From Symbiodinium natans (Eukaryota; Sar; Dinophyceae; Suessiales; Symbiodiniaceae): a DNA stretch of 62,500 bases. The position numbers were made by a program, and so were the translations under genes. The DNA is taken from contig CAJNDS010002095.1 in NCBI GenBank assembly GCA_905221605.1, forward strand, positions 315,001 to 377,500. The letters are read 5' to 3'. Every line of letters begins with the position of its first letter. Position 1 is the first letter of the stretch. The notes under the pieces were generated by a model, which saw only the letters and a program-made list of their open reading frames with translations, did no database searches and was not told where the DNA came from. Positions 39,471 to 48,644 of this stretch are shown in pieces.

Positions 39471-40427
39471 CTTCATGGTCTGCAGTGCCTGCACGGCCAT
39501 GCTGAACAGGTCGGTGAGGACCCTGCCCTGGAACCCCGACGGCCCTGGGCCGTCGGGGTCCGGGTCTCGCTTGTCCTTCTTCTGCCCCTTGTCGGGGCCG
39601 TCAGGGGAGCGCCCCCTTTTCTCTTCCTTCACCCCCTTCTCCGGGGGGCCCACCTTTTCCCGGCCACCTCCCCCACGGCTGCCGCGCCTCGTCTTCGTCC
39701 CACTTTTGGGCGGGGCCGCCCTGCTCTCCTTCTTGCTGCTGTCCTCGTTGTAGAACGCGCGCCACAGGTCGTTCGTCTTCTTCGAGGCAGCTTCGGTCGC
39801 GGCGTCCTGTGACATGCCCTGACAGCGGTACACTGCCACCCAGTGGTACTGGGACATTTCGTGTTGCTGCCGCGCGTAGGGCGTGTCTGCGACCCAGCGA
39901 CCACACTGGGTGCACTCCACACGACGCGGAGCTTCAGACCGTGCCGGGGAGCTACGGCTCCTGTCCCCAGCATGGCTTGGTCCTGCCTCGGACGCACGGC
40001 TCGCGCGGCCCGGCGCAGCCGCCTCAGCCGCACGGTCTGGTGCCCGGCTGCTGCTGGCGCGCGCCGCTGAGGCTCGGTCGCGCTCGTTCGCGCGCTGCAA
40101 GAGCTGGTCGCGGAGCTGTCTCGCCCGCGCGTTGGGCGAGTGTCGGGGCGGGCGACTTGGCGAGCGGGGGCGCTCGTGTCCGCGCCGCGACCCACGGGAG
40201 CGGCCGCGGTCCTCCGACGCGCGCGGCGGAGGCGGCGGCGGTGGACGCCGCGCCGCACTGCCGGCTGCGGGTCGAAGGTCCACGCCCCCCGCTGGTGGCG
40301 ACCGGCGGTCCGACCGCGTGGACGAACGGCCACTGCCACTGGAGTCCTGCACAGGGCAGCGGGAACCCTGGACCCAGAGCCTTCTACCCCAAAGCCTGAA
40401 CCCTATATATACAACCCTCAATCCCAA
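39468..40427 (-). CDS. SR-rich zinc-finger-like transposon ORF, about 319 codons
   Basis: The first half is Arg/Ser/Pro-rich with RS and RD dipeptides (RASEDRGRSRGSRRGHERPR), like splicing-related or RNA-binding linkers. A Cys/His segment follows (RVECTQCGRWVADTPYARQQ, then HEMSQYHW), a likely C2-H2 zinc site. The C-terminus is Lys/Pro/Asp-rich and ends GRVLTDLFSMAVQALQTMK. The extreme N-terminus probably lies in an upstream exon because the frame runs into telomere-like sequence at 40,400. A decayed copy is at 41,233-41,857. Role unknown; nucleic-acid binding is inferred. Confidence 0.55.
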   Translation of the reverse strand: MGLRVVYIGFRLWGRRLWVQGSRCPVQDSSGSGRSSTRSDRRSPPAGGVDLRPAAGSAARRPPPPPPPRASEDRGRSRGSRRGHERPRSPSRPPRHSPNARARQLRDQLLQRANERDRASAARASSSRAPDRAAEAAAPGRASRASEAGPSHAGDRSRSSPARSEAPRRVECTQCGRWVADTPYARQQHEMSQYHWVAVYRCQGMSQDAATEAASKKTNDLWRAFYNEDSSKKESRAAPPKSGTKTRRGSRGGGGREKVGPPEKGVKEEKRGRSPDGPDKGQKKDKRDPDPDGPGPSGFQGRVLTDLFSMAVQALQTMK

Positions 40428-41232
40428 AGCCCATAAAAACCCTCAACCCTGTGAGTGCGAAACCCTTACACAAACCCTCAACCCTCAACCCTATACAGTT
40501 TAGGGTTTAGGGTTTAGGGTTTATAGGGTTAATTAGGGTTTGGGTTTTGTATGCCCAAAAGTTTCCCTGGGCACCTCGCGGCGCTTGCGCGCCATCTCAG
40601 CAAGCTCGTGCTTTCCGCACGTCTGGAGCCAAGAAGCTGCGCAAGCAAACAGCGTGCCCCACAAAAAAAAAACACAGCAAGCACAACTCACACGCACTGC
40701 CATGTAGGGTTTCAGGAGGGCTGGGGATTCGGGTCTGGCATTTCCCGTGTCGTGCGTATAGGGTTTACATGGGGTTTCGGCATGGGGACTACGGGTTTAG
40801 GGTTCAGTCTTCAACGGGCACCCTGCCCTTTTTTACGGCTGTGCGGCTGCGGCGGCATGCTTCGGGCCGTCCTTGCAGGCAGCAAGTGAGACGAGGACTG
40901 AGGAGCCCAGACCTTGAGGCCGAGCGTGCCGTGACGACACGAGGGCCCATGAGCGCACACGTCAGGGCGGAGCGCAGACTGCCGGAACGTGCTGCACCAC
41001 TCCGCATGACGGAGGAGCGCACTGAACCGGCGAGGTGCGGCTGCAACCCGCACGGGTGCGCGCAGCTCTGGGACGTGCTGCTATAGAGAGCGCACAGTCT
41101 CCAGAGCGCGCAGCAACCCAACCAGGGCTCGCGCACTGCAGTCCCGCGACGTGCTGCTGCAACTTCCTGCGTGCAGGAAGGAGCGCACAGTCGCGGGTGC
41201 GTGCTGCGGCTGCCCCATGGATGCCGCGCGCT

Positions 41233-41857
41233 TCACTTCATGGTCTGCAACGCCTGCAAGGCCATACCGAAGATATCGGTCAGCACCTTGCCCTGATGCC
41301 GCGAGTGGCCGTCGGGATCCGGGTCGCGAGGGTCCCTTGGCCCCTTCCGCTCAGGCGCGTCCGGGGAGCGCGTCTTCTTTTTCTTCTTCAGCGCGCCCTC
41401 CTCCTCCTCGTCGTTCTCCTCCTTCACGCCACTGTCCGCGTGGCCATCGTCACGGTAGCACTCGCGCCACAGCGTGCTGCGACATCTCGTGCTGCTGCCG
41501 CGCGCACTGGGTATCGGCAACCCAACGGCCACAGGTCTCACACTGCACGAGCCGCGGGGTTTCACTTACCACCCTACGGCTGCGGTCAGCGTCGCGTAAG
41601 GGCGCCCGAGCCCGGCAGCTCCTCCGCACGCTGGTCCGGCGACCGTCGCGGCGGCACACTTGCCGACCCGGCACGCCTCCGTCGGCGTCGCGCCGTGCGG
41701 AAGCGAGCACGGTCCTTCGACTCGAGTAGGTGCGGCGGCGGCGGTACGCGTCGCGCGGACGCGAGCCGCAGCTACACGCCCTTGCAACTGACGGGCCAGC
41801 CGCAGCCGGCGGACGAGCGTCCCCGCACGGCGGGCGGTCAGTGCCTGCACACGGCAC
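41233..41857 (-). pseudogene. decayed second copy of the SR-rich zinc-finger ORF
   Basis: Split over two frames: 41,857-41,450 keeps RLVQCETCGRWVADTQCARQ and HEMSQ, then shifts, while 41,565-41,233 keeps the charged tail and the end GKVLTDIFGMALQALQTMK. Loss of the segment equivalent to YHWVAVYRCQGMSQDAA and the frameshift suggest a pseudogene. Intron-based rescue cannot be excluded. Confidence 0.65.
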
Positions 41858-41959
41858 CCTAAACCCTATAAACCGAAAACCCTATAAACCCAAAACCCGT
41901 ACTACCCGGAACAGCCCCTCTGAATACCCTTATATATGCAGATAAATATATCGGATGAT

Positions 41960-41960
41960 A

Positions 41961-42000
<40 letters not shown>
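41960..42000. repeat. AT microsatellite
   Basis: About 40 bp of TA repeats flanked by an inverted pair CGATGATACCTATA and TATAGGTATACCTATCA. Confidence 0.8.
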
Positions 42001-42002
<2 letters not shown>

Positions 42003-42119
42003 TATACCTATCACCTGAAACCCTCTAGAGAAACCCTATAATGTGGCCGCCTCCTAGCGGCGGTTGCGGGCCGTGGCCGTTCGTGCTGCTTCTCCGCAGC
42101 ACGTCTTGAGCAAGCAAGC

Positions 42120-42210
42120 TGCGAATATGAAAGGGTTTATAGAGTATAGGGTTTAGGGTTTAGGGTTTAGGGTTTTAGGTTTAGGGTTTATAGGTATAGG
42201 GTTTAGGGAA
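42120..42210. repeat. G-strand telomere-like array inside the transposon
   Basis: TTTAGGG with TATAGGG variants. C-strand-like CCCTATAAA units lie at 41,855-41,890 on the other side of the AT tract. Confidence 0.8.
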
Positions 42211-42403
42211 AACACCAAGAACTGTCAGACAGACGTTGCTCTGAGACATGGGCTTCTACCTTACGTTTCCCATGCGACGTCCTTTTTGCGTCGGCCGGAT
42301 CTGTTCCGGTTGAGACGGAGATGTATACATCTCTGTCTATGGTACCCAGCGACTCCTTCTTGTGGGAGTCCCTGCTATATGGACAAAACAGCGAGCCACG
42401 CCG

Positions 42404-42913
42404 TCAGTCCAACTCCTGCAAGAAACCCTCGCGCTGCGGCTGCTCCTGCTGACCTGCGTGGGTCATCTGGTTTGCGAGCAACCGGACAGACCCTGCCGGC
42501 AGCAAGCCAACAGACAACTCCGGGCTCCTTTCAGCAGGCACGAAGACGAGAGATGCATCGCGCAGAAAGAAGCTGCGATCACCACATCGCATCGTGTGCT
42601 GCTCGGGGCATAGACGACAACAGTGCCGATGCGGAGGCTGGACAAGCCGCTCGCACCCGAAAGTGAGACACGGGCGCGGCGCTGCGTCCACCACCTGCCT
42701 GGCCGCTCGACGCGCGCGCCTCTCACTGCGCGCACGTCTTGGCAGTGCGGGTGCCCAGGGAACGCTTTCCGTGCGCACGCGGGAGCGCTCCAGGCAGCCA
42801 CGGGTGTGACCAGCCGGGCAGCGTCGGCAGCAGTGGCGGAACCCGTCACTTGTTTGGTTGCCACACACGTGAAACGAACGACACTGCATCGAGCCCAGCA
42901 GCTGCGTGCGCAA
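42404..42913 (-). CDS. Cys/His-rich transposon ORF with two zinc-binding-like repeats
   Basis: 169 codons. Two similar modules: SFHVCGNQTSDGFRHCCRRC followed by PAGHTRGC, and CERLVQPPHRHCCRLCPEQH followed by TMRC. Each has the pattern C-x(7-9)-(R/H)HCC-x2-C-x3-H-x3-C, expected to bind zinc. The linker is Arg/Ala-rich. Another minus frame (42,987-42,463) overlaps but lacks the paired pattern. It is the first ORF from the right end of the transposon. Function unknown. Confidence 0.55.
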   Translation of the reverse strand: MRTQLLGSMQCRSFHVCGNQTSDGFRHCCRRCPAGHTRGCLERSRVRTESVPWAPALPRRARSERRARRAARQVVDAAPRPCLTFGCERLVQPPHRHCCRLCPEQHTMRCGDRSFFLRDASLVFVPAERSPELSVGLLPAGSVRLLANQMTHAGQQEQPQREGFLQELD

Positions 42914-43034
42914 GAAACATGTTCACACATAGGCGTCTGCTTGCACAGGCGGTGCGTGAAATGCTCTACTCCGGAACATGATGTCATGCTGTCCTGCGCA
43001 CAGTCTATGTTGCCGTTTGTATGCCAAAACGAAG

Positions 43035-43142
43035 CCCCTCTATCTTTTTTTATTTTTTTTATTTTTTTTATCTCCGGGATGTAACTTTTTATTTTTTTTA
43101 TTTTTTTTTATTTTTTTTTATTTTTTTTATTTTTGTTTTATC
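43035..43142. repeat. right subterminal T-rich tract
   Basis: Runs of T with single A, like 29,515-29,665. Leu/Phe-rich plus-strand frames here are artefacts. Confidence 0.75.
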
Positions 43143-43304
43143 TCCCGGCGGCCGCTGCCGCTTTGCCGCACTTTGCCGCACCTATCTTTTCTAAGTCTGT
43201 TCTATCTCGTTTATCTTTCCCTATCTTTGCACGAAGATGGTATCTCCAGATAGAGATAGAAACGACTTAGACCCTCCCTAAGTGACTTGTAACTCACTTA
43301 AAAC

Positions 43305-43352
43305 CAACTCCCTATCTCAACTATCTCACCTATCTCCAAAGGGCCCACTGTG
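43305..43352 (-). repeat. right terminal inverted repeat
   Basis: Read on minus: CACAGTGGGCCCTTTGGAGA, then TAGGTGAGATAGTTGAGATA and GGG. GATAG-type motifs continue inward to about 43,190. Confidence 0.8.
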
Positions 43353-43515
43353 TAGGGTTGAGGCACAGCAGTTAGAAGATGGCTCGGGTGATCAACTGGG
43401 GTTGTGTTCAGGGTTTAGGAGTTTAGGTTTCGGGGTTATGGGTTTAGGAGGTTCAAGGTTTCGGAGAGTAGGATTAAAAGCAATTCTGGAGCTTAGGGCC
43501 TGACGGTCTGCAGGT

Positions 43516-43800
43516 TTAGCTCTTATCGACCAAAAACTTAGGTGCTACTGCGGTTGGGAACTTGTCAACTTTGCGGGTCTGAGATTGAGGGGTCGCTGGA
43601 ACTGTTGAAGGAACCTGGCTTTTCCACTGCCTGGTGACAATAGCCTCCTCACTGCCAGGTTGAAGCAGGCCTACACATGACGGCTTGCCCCTTCCCCCCC
43701 TGGTAGAGCCTGTGCCGCGTCTGCGCCGGTGCTCCCTGAGCGAGCCAGGATCATGGCGGAAGGATGTTTGAACATGTGCCCCAGGAGACAAATGATTCTG
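43516..43800 (-). CDS. candidate C-terminal exon of a host gene
   Basis: A minus frame of about 91 codons (contains GAHVQTSFRHDPGSLREHRR, GLLQPGSEEAIVTRQWKSQV, and ends AVAPKFLVDKS at a stop). Basic, Ser/Thr/Pro-containing, without repeats. It lies about 160 bp outside the right end of the transposon. No family recognised. Confidence 0.4.
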   Translation of the reverse strand, partial: QNHLSPGAHVQTSFRHDPGSLREHRRRRGTGSTRGGRGKPSCVGLLQPGSEEAIVTRQWKSQVPSTVPATPQSQTRKVDKFPTAVAPKFLVDKS

Positions 43801-43804
43801 GTTT

Positions 43805-44265
43805 CAGGGTTTCAGGGTCCCAACAGCACTACACTAAAGCTGTCGAGATAGAGATGTGAGGTGGGCAGTACCTTGAGGCAGTTGCAGTTTACACAATCAT
43901 GCCGGAACTGTTAGCAGGAGTTACCAGGAGGTAGCAGCACAAAGCACGGAAACAACCCTGCCAAACCTTTCACATGAATCCTGCGAAAGTCTCTGAGCCG
44001 AATGCGTTGCAATGAAAACCTAGCGGAGCAACAATTTTGACGCTACGTCAGCTCTTGGGTTCCCACTGCAGGGGTGTCCACCACCACCAAGAGATCCAGC
44101 CTGGGAAGGGCCGAAGGGTTTCAAGCTTCTTTGGGCACAGGGCAGCGTAGCACGGTTTCAGAACGAAGGGCTTAAGGCTGGCTTTTAGGGTTAAGATTTC
44201 CTATAGGGGTTGAGGGTTTAGGGCTGGCTCTTCAGATTGCCAACCTTTGCTTGGTCGCTTTCCAG
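43805..44265. other. stretch without recognisable gene
   Basis: Unique sequence with only short frames and a few telomere-like fragments near 44,190-44,222. Confidence 0.4.
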
Positions 44266-44267
44266 TA

Positions 44268-44272
44268 AGAGA

Positions 44273-44320
<48 letters not shown>

Positions 44321-44345
44321 GAGAGAGAGAGACAGACAGACAGAG
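44268..44345. repeat. GA microsatellite
   Basis: About 40 GA units with single GACA interruptions. The Ser-Leu and Arg-Glu repeat frames over it are not genes. Confidence 0.9.
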
Positions 44346-44705
44346 ATTTTTCTCAGCAGCAAGCTGAGGCTTGCACTCTGGTACTCCGGCACTCGACTGT
44401 CCCGAAGTGAACTCCTTGCAGGGCATTCGACTCTACTTGAAGCTTTACAGTACCTTACGAGTTGCCGCAGCACCAGTAGTTGAACGCATGCTTAGGCTTG
44501 AAACCTGGATTTTGTGGTAAAGGCTGGCTTTCAGGAATTATTTATTTTGTGTTTTTTGGTCTTTTGCATCTTTGCTTTATCTGCGAATTGCTAGGAGGCC
44601 AACATTGATTATGTGATAAATCTGCGCTATCTTTGTGTTGTTTTTGTGACCTGCTCTCTTTTTGTGGGGGGGTGGGGAGAGCGGGCGGGGGAGTCGGACA
44701 AGGGG

Positions 44706-44830
44706 GAAGCACAGATTTTTCACAGATGTTTCACAGATTTTTCACACTTTTTCACACATTTTCACAGATTTTTCGCAGATTCGAAACCCCATGCAGGCAC
44801 AGGTACAGATTTTTCACACATGCCAAGCAC
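44706..44830. repeat. CACAGATTTTT tandem repeat
   Basis: Units of about 10-11 bp (CACAGATTTTT, CACACTTTTT) repeated about ten times. Overlapping Phe-rich frames are artefacts. Confidence 0.8.
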
Positions 44831-45330
44831 AAAAAAACACACACCTAAATCACAGAAATAATTCCTGACATCGGCCCCAGTGATTACCACAATTCCAGGT
44901 TATAAGCTTAGGCAAAGGTCATTCATGCAAAAGCTCCCCCCCCCCTTCCTAGCACCCCAAGTACTGACTGAAAATAATCTCTTAGGGAGCTTATTCAACC
45001 CTCGCTAGGTACAGGTCCGCATCATCGAAACTAGAGGCAACTGACTTTCAATCTGGAAACTCAGGCCAAATCAGTTCCCTTCTTCCTTCTTCCCATTGGA
45101 CTCTTGGTGTAAGCCTCAGGCGGAATCTACAACCTGACCTGAGGAGCAGCAAGCAAAAAAACAAACGAACTCGTGCGCACAAAAGACACCTCTTTCGTGA
45201 GAAACTGTACCAGCATGTGCACTTGCTACAAAAACATGTTAAAACACACACCATTCGTTCACTTTTGTTCTGTGCTTGTAGCTGTCGTAGATGTTGGCCC
45301 TGAAGCTTCGAACTACTCGAGTGGTACCCT

Positions 45331-45442
45331 GGGTGCCTCGATGTCCCCACCGGCGCCCAGCCAGTGGGCGAAAGTCATCTCAGAGGCCTTCCGTCCAGTC
45401 TCGGTCTCGGGTTCGGAGTTCAGATTTACTTCCTTACGCCCT
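45331..45442 (-). CDS. candidate exon
   Basis: On minus an open segment (VNLNSEPETETGRKASEMTF, then AHWLGAGGDIEAPR) is followed by GTACCA, a GT donor. A plus frame of 95 codons overlaps. Would lie downstream of the LAGLIDADG gene in sense direction. Confidence 0.35.
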
Positions 45443-45850
45443 ATCAACCTAGACACATAACCCTAACCCTTGCATACTAGGAGTCCAAAGCCCTTGAGGT
45501 TTGGAGAGGGGGCGGGCCCACTTGCAGGACTTAGGGTTTCTGTGAGGCTTAGGGCTTGACAGGGGCTTTAGGGTATCGGGATAGTGGGGTTTCGGGCTTC
45601 AGGGATCTCAAAGAGTGGAGATCCAAGAAGACTACAAGGTGTACGCAGGCTGTCAGAACGCACAAGTGCTTTGAATACCTTCTTCATAGCCTGATGTGAC
45701 GTGGTGCGTTGCAGCCGTGTGCGGTTTTTGGTTTTGATGGCTACGAAGCGTCGTACTGTAGGGTGCTTAGGAAATTTGGACGTAAGACGGTTTCCATAAA
45801 TTCCCGAAACCGTCTCTTTATGGGTTACATCATACAGTTCGTGTTGCAGT

Positions 45851-47200
45851 TTATGTGTGCAGGCACTTTTCCTTTGGCTCTGCAACCTGCGGCTCGGAGG
45901 TCGGCAAGCGTCGCACACTTCGAAGCTTGCACGCGTAGTCATGGAGCTGCTGGTTCTCGTGGAGCGCCTTGAGCAGTTTGTGCTTCTGCTTGAGGACTTC
46001 AGCCTCGTGCAACTTGGACTCCGCTTGGCACAACTCTCCTCTTCGTTTTAAGCGTGCCGCCTTCCGGTTGGCGGAAACAATCTCTCGAGCTCTGCGTGAA
46101 CCGTCCTCGTCAAGCCTCTTGCCAAAGTTTTGGTTGCCGACCTGGTCTGCCAACGCTTCACGTACCTGCGTTGCATTCTGAGGAACCAGGCTTAGGGCAA
46201 GTTCTGCTTGCTGTGCTTTGCAGAACAGGCCTGCTGCCAGCATTTCTTGCAGCAACAGTTTGCAAGCAGAAGTTCGGGATACGACTAAACGGTAGCTGGA
46301 ATCCAAAGGATAAATCTGAACATCCAGACTGAGGCAGTGTGCCAAGCTGTCTTTCAAGCACTCAAGTACCGTGACGTATTTCTGGCTAATTGTCAAAGAA
46401 AGACTCGTTCGGGTAGCTTGCTGCTGCACATACCCTTCTGCATCGAAGAACCCAGCAATGTACTCCATAGTACAATGGCCCACCACTGCAGAGTCGCACC
46501 GCTTCAAGCCTTGCAACTCCTTATTGAATTGTTGCCTTCGGAGCTTGTCCTGTGGCCATGCACCTGCCAGGCGCAGCTGCTGCCTCTTGACGATGCTATA
46601 TGGTGCTAGAAGGCGGGCAGCGTGGCTAGCGTTGGGGCCACCTACTTCCCATCTCAACATCGGCCGGCACAATCCAACTCCGGGAGTGTGGCGACGCACA
46701 CGCCCGCCGAACATATCGAGGAACAACAGGAGGACCCCAGCATGATTGATAGACTGGCCTATCGCCAAAGAACACCCAGACAAACCATTGGGACGAACAC
46801 ATCCATCGCCATCGAAGAAGCCAGCCAAGTACTTCAATCTACGTGGCACGGACAGGCCTCCAGCGTGTGAGGACAGCTCTGCTTGATGACAAGGCAAGCT
46901 GTATGTCTTGCCATGTGCTTCAAAGGACATCAACTGTGGCCAGCTTAATGTCTTTAGAAGGGTGCGGAGCTCCCTGTTTTTGTTCATCACAACATCCAGG
47001 GCGTCACACGACTTTGCTACGAAAGGCGATGCATTTCCAACTGCATTGCGTTGTGATGCCTCAGAAGACCAGCGGAGCTGCGAGGTTGCAATCGCGAGAG
47101 CCCCAGACTCCACAGGAAAGAGCGCCGCTCGCGCGGGGCGCACTCGGAAACTTCTTCGAACAAGTTGCTCTGCTCGAAGAATGAGCGAGTGAGCAAGCAT
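45851..47200 (-). CDS. LAGLIDADG homing-endonuclease-like protein, 449 codons
   Basis: Two LAGLIDADG signatures: KYLAGFFDGDGC at residues about 123-134 and EYIAGFFDAEGY at about 247-258. Each keeps the acidic residue expected at the metal site (GDG and AEG), so this is the single-chain, double-motif form with a pseudo-twofold fold. Between and after them are typical beta-strand/Gln-rich segments (SLAIGQS, LSLTISQKYVTVLECLKDSL). Residues 1-45 are basic with Arg/Ala/Ser and almost no acids (MLAHSLILRAEQLVRRSFRV), compatible with a mitochondrial or plastid presequence. The last 90 residues are charged and helical (KLHEAEVLKQKHKLLKALHE). The frame is intact and intronless, at odds with the exon-poor islands around it. 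Such proteins cleave DNA at long sites or act as maturases or RNA-processing factors. The start is the first Met; the next is at residue 72. Confidence 0.85.
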   Translation of the reverse strand: MLAHSLILRAEQLVRRSFRVRPARAALFPVESGALAIATSQLRWSSEASQRNAVGNASPFVAKSCDALDVVMNKNRELRTLLKTLSWPQLMSFEAHGKTYSLPCHQAELSSHAGGLSVPRRLKYLAGFFDGDGCVRPNGLSGCSLAIGQSINHAGVLLLFLDMFGGRVRRHTPGVGLCRPMLRWEVGGPNASHAARLLAPYSIVKRQQLRLAGAWPQDKLRRQQFNKELQGLKRCDSAVVGHCTMEYIAGFFDAEGYVQQQATRTSLSLTISQKYVTVLECLKDSLAHCLSLDVQIYPLDSSYRLVVSRTSACKLLLQEMLAAGLFCKAQQAELALSLVPQNATQVREALADQVGNQNFGKRLDEDGSRRAREIVSANRKAARLKRRGELCQAESKLHEAEVLKQKHKLLKALHENQQLHDYACKLRSVRRLPTSEPQVAEPKEKCLHT

Positions 47201-47248
47201 CGCTGTTCAACACTCCAACTGTCGAGGTACGTCCATTATACAGAGCTT

Positions 47249-47760
47249 TCAGCTAAAACGCACGTGTGAGTTGGTCTGAGTTGGTCTACTAATCAACTCT
47301 TGGGGACCGAGCAAAAGGGCCAACCGGCTAGCTGATATTCCATGCGTCAACCAGACCCAGCAATATCTAGTCACCCTGAACATCAAAACTATAGCTCCCT
47401 TTGCCTCGAAAAAGCTGCAAATTCCAAGCACTTCCTTCTGCGGAAATCCCTCTACAATTCCAAAAAATAAGGTCATGAATCAGTGCACCTTCTCCTCGCT
47501 CATGTTGGTGCTGTTTCGCAGATACCGAGCCTGGGGGAACAAGGTCTGACCCTTCGGTCTTCGGTTTGCCAAACGCTGGTGGAAGAGCTTCTCATGTAGG
47601 CGCATTGGGATTCCTAGTACGCAAGTGATCCTACCTCCGAGGTCTACACTTTGGGCATGGGGGGCCCAGAGAGAACGTGAATTATCTGAATGCTTCAACA
47701 AGGAATGGGAATGAAAGGGAAGTAAAACGCGGTGGCAACGGCCTCGAAGCCAGATATTGA
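47249..47760 (-). other. long minus frame with one internal TGA, upstream of the LAGLIDADG gene
   Basis: Codons 47,701-47,483 (contains DNSRSLWAPHAQSVDLGGRI) and 47,476-47,249 (contains CSFFEAKGAIVLMFRVTRYC) share one frame, separated by a single TGA at 47,482-47,480. Could be a decaying gene, two exons, or chance. Confidence 0.3.
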
Positions 47761-48129
47761 ACCCCGAACCTTAAACCCTAAACCCTAACCCTAAACCCTA
47801 GACTTTCCAAACCCATGACTCACGCAGTCCGGCTCGCTTCGAAGTTATTGGGTCGAAGGCGCGAGGCCCCGACCAACAGCGCAAGAATCAGCGGATGGCA
47901 GACGATGTCATCCTGCGCAGCAGAAAGGGGGTGCCATGAGGGGACTTCGAGTAGGTGAAAAATCAGCTGCATTAACGGCGGGAGCTACTTAGGGAACATT
48001 GTAGGGTTTAGGGTTTAGAGTTTAGGGTTTAGGGTTTGGGGTTTAGGGTTTAGGGCTTAGGTTTTAGGGTTGAGGGCTTAGGGTTTAGGGTTCGGGGTTC
48101 AATATTTCAAGCCGGAAACCTCATATTGG

Positions 48130-48312
48130 CCTTGTACAGGACAGGAAAAGGCCACAGGAGCACGCAAGTTCCGAAAACATCGGCAATGAGCAAAGCGCCT
48201 GTGCCCAGAGCTTATCGAAGGGCGGAACGGTCATGTCCTTTGCGCCGGTTGAAAAGTTGAAGAGCAAAAACCAGCAGGCCACACAGTTGTCAGTTGTATG
48301 GTGCCTTCACCC
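48130..48312 (-). CDS. candidate exon, Cys-rich and hydrophobic
   Basis: A minus frame of about 55 codons (TTDNCVACWFLLFNFSTGAK, DMTVPPFDKLWAQALCSLPM, FSELACSCGLFLSC). Strongly protein-like and possibly membrane-associated. A plus frame with a GTATGTAAG donor-like motif at 48,336 overlaps, but the minus peptide looks better. Unknown family. Confidence 0.45.
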
Positions 48313-48489
48313 CGTCCGCCCCCCTAAAACCCCAAGGTATGTAAGATTTTGGAAAGAAGCACACACCGAACATTGCAAGCATGCCAGTGTCCGGGAGCCA
48401 CATGGGCACACAACACATCACATCAACACCCCCAGCTCCTCACGCCACAATAACTCTGGAAACGCAAAACCTACCGAAAGCCCCACTGC

Positions 48490-48580
48490 GGCTCGCAATC
48501 GAATGCAGCTTTCGGCAAAGTGGCCCGTTGGGCGCGCATCCGGCTGAAGGTCACCTGGCAGCCGTGAAGAATACCCCGAC
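48490..48580 (-). CDS. candidate exon
   Basis: On minus: CACGGCTGCCAG acceptor context, then open (LQPDARPTGHFAESCIRLRA, AVGLS), then GTAGGT, a good donor. Next in sense direction is the island at 48,130-48,312. Confidence 0.45.
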
Positions 48581-48644
48581 AGCCCCGGCGACGCGAAGCA
48601 ACCAGATCTCGCTGAAACAACCCGAGAAGTTTATAGCGTGACTC

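Larger units (their letters stand above)
29448..43352 (-). mobile_element. 13.9-kb DNA transposon, CACTA-like termini
   Basis: The left end reads CACAGTGGGCCCTTTG (29,448-29,463) and the right end is its exact reverse complement (43,337-43,352). Similarity continues inward for about 45 bp as GAGATAG-type motifs. Both flanks are TA, a possible 2-bp target duplication; CTA/TAG pairing outside it could instead extend the inverted repeat. Subterminal zones on both sides carry T-rich tracts (CTATCTTTTTTTATTTTT). All long ORFs lie on minus: Cys/His-rich ORF, SR-rich zinc-finger ORF and its decayed copy, 516-codon ORF, 333-codon ORF, a duplicated 220-codon ORF, and a split transposase. CAC ends, subterminal repeats and a two- or three-base duplication fit the CACTA/En-Spm group. 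No flanking paralogue was available for comparison. Confidence 0.75.

Noticed and set aside
39048-39812. Plus ORF of 254 codons opposite the SR-rich gene
   Set aside because: Shadow frame in GC-rich DNA. The minus frame has the paired Cys/His motif and a conserved C-terminus in two copies.
42978-43253. Plus ORF of 91 Phe/Leu-rich codons resembling a membrane protein
   Set aside because: It covers the T-rich subterminal tract of the transposon.
44201-44483. ORFs of Ser-Leu or Arg-Glu repeats
   Set aside because: Products of the GA microsatellite.
45568-45942. Minus ORF of 124 codons overlapping the end of the LAGLIDADG gene
   Set aside because: Its first third is an off-frame reading of the LAGLIDADG gene, and the rest has no splice or family support, though its composition is fairly natural.
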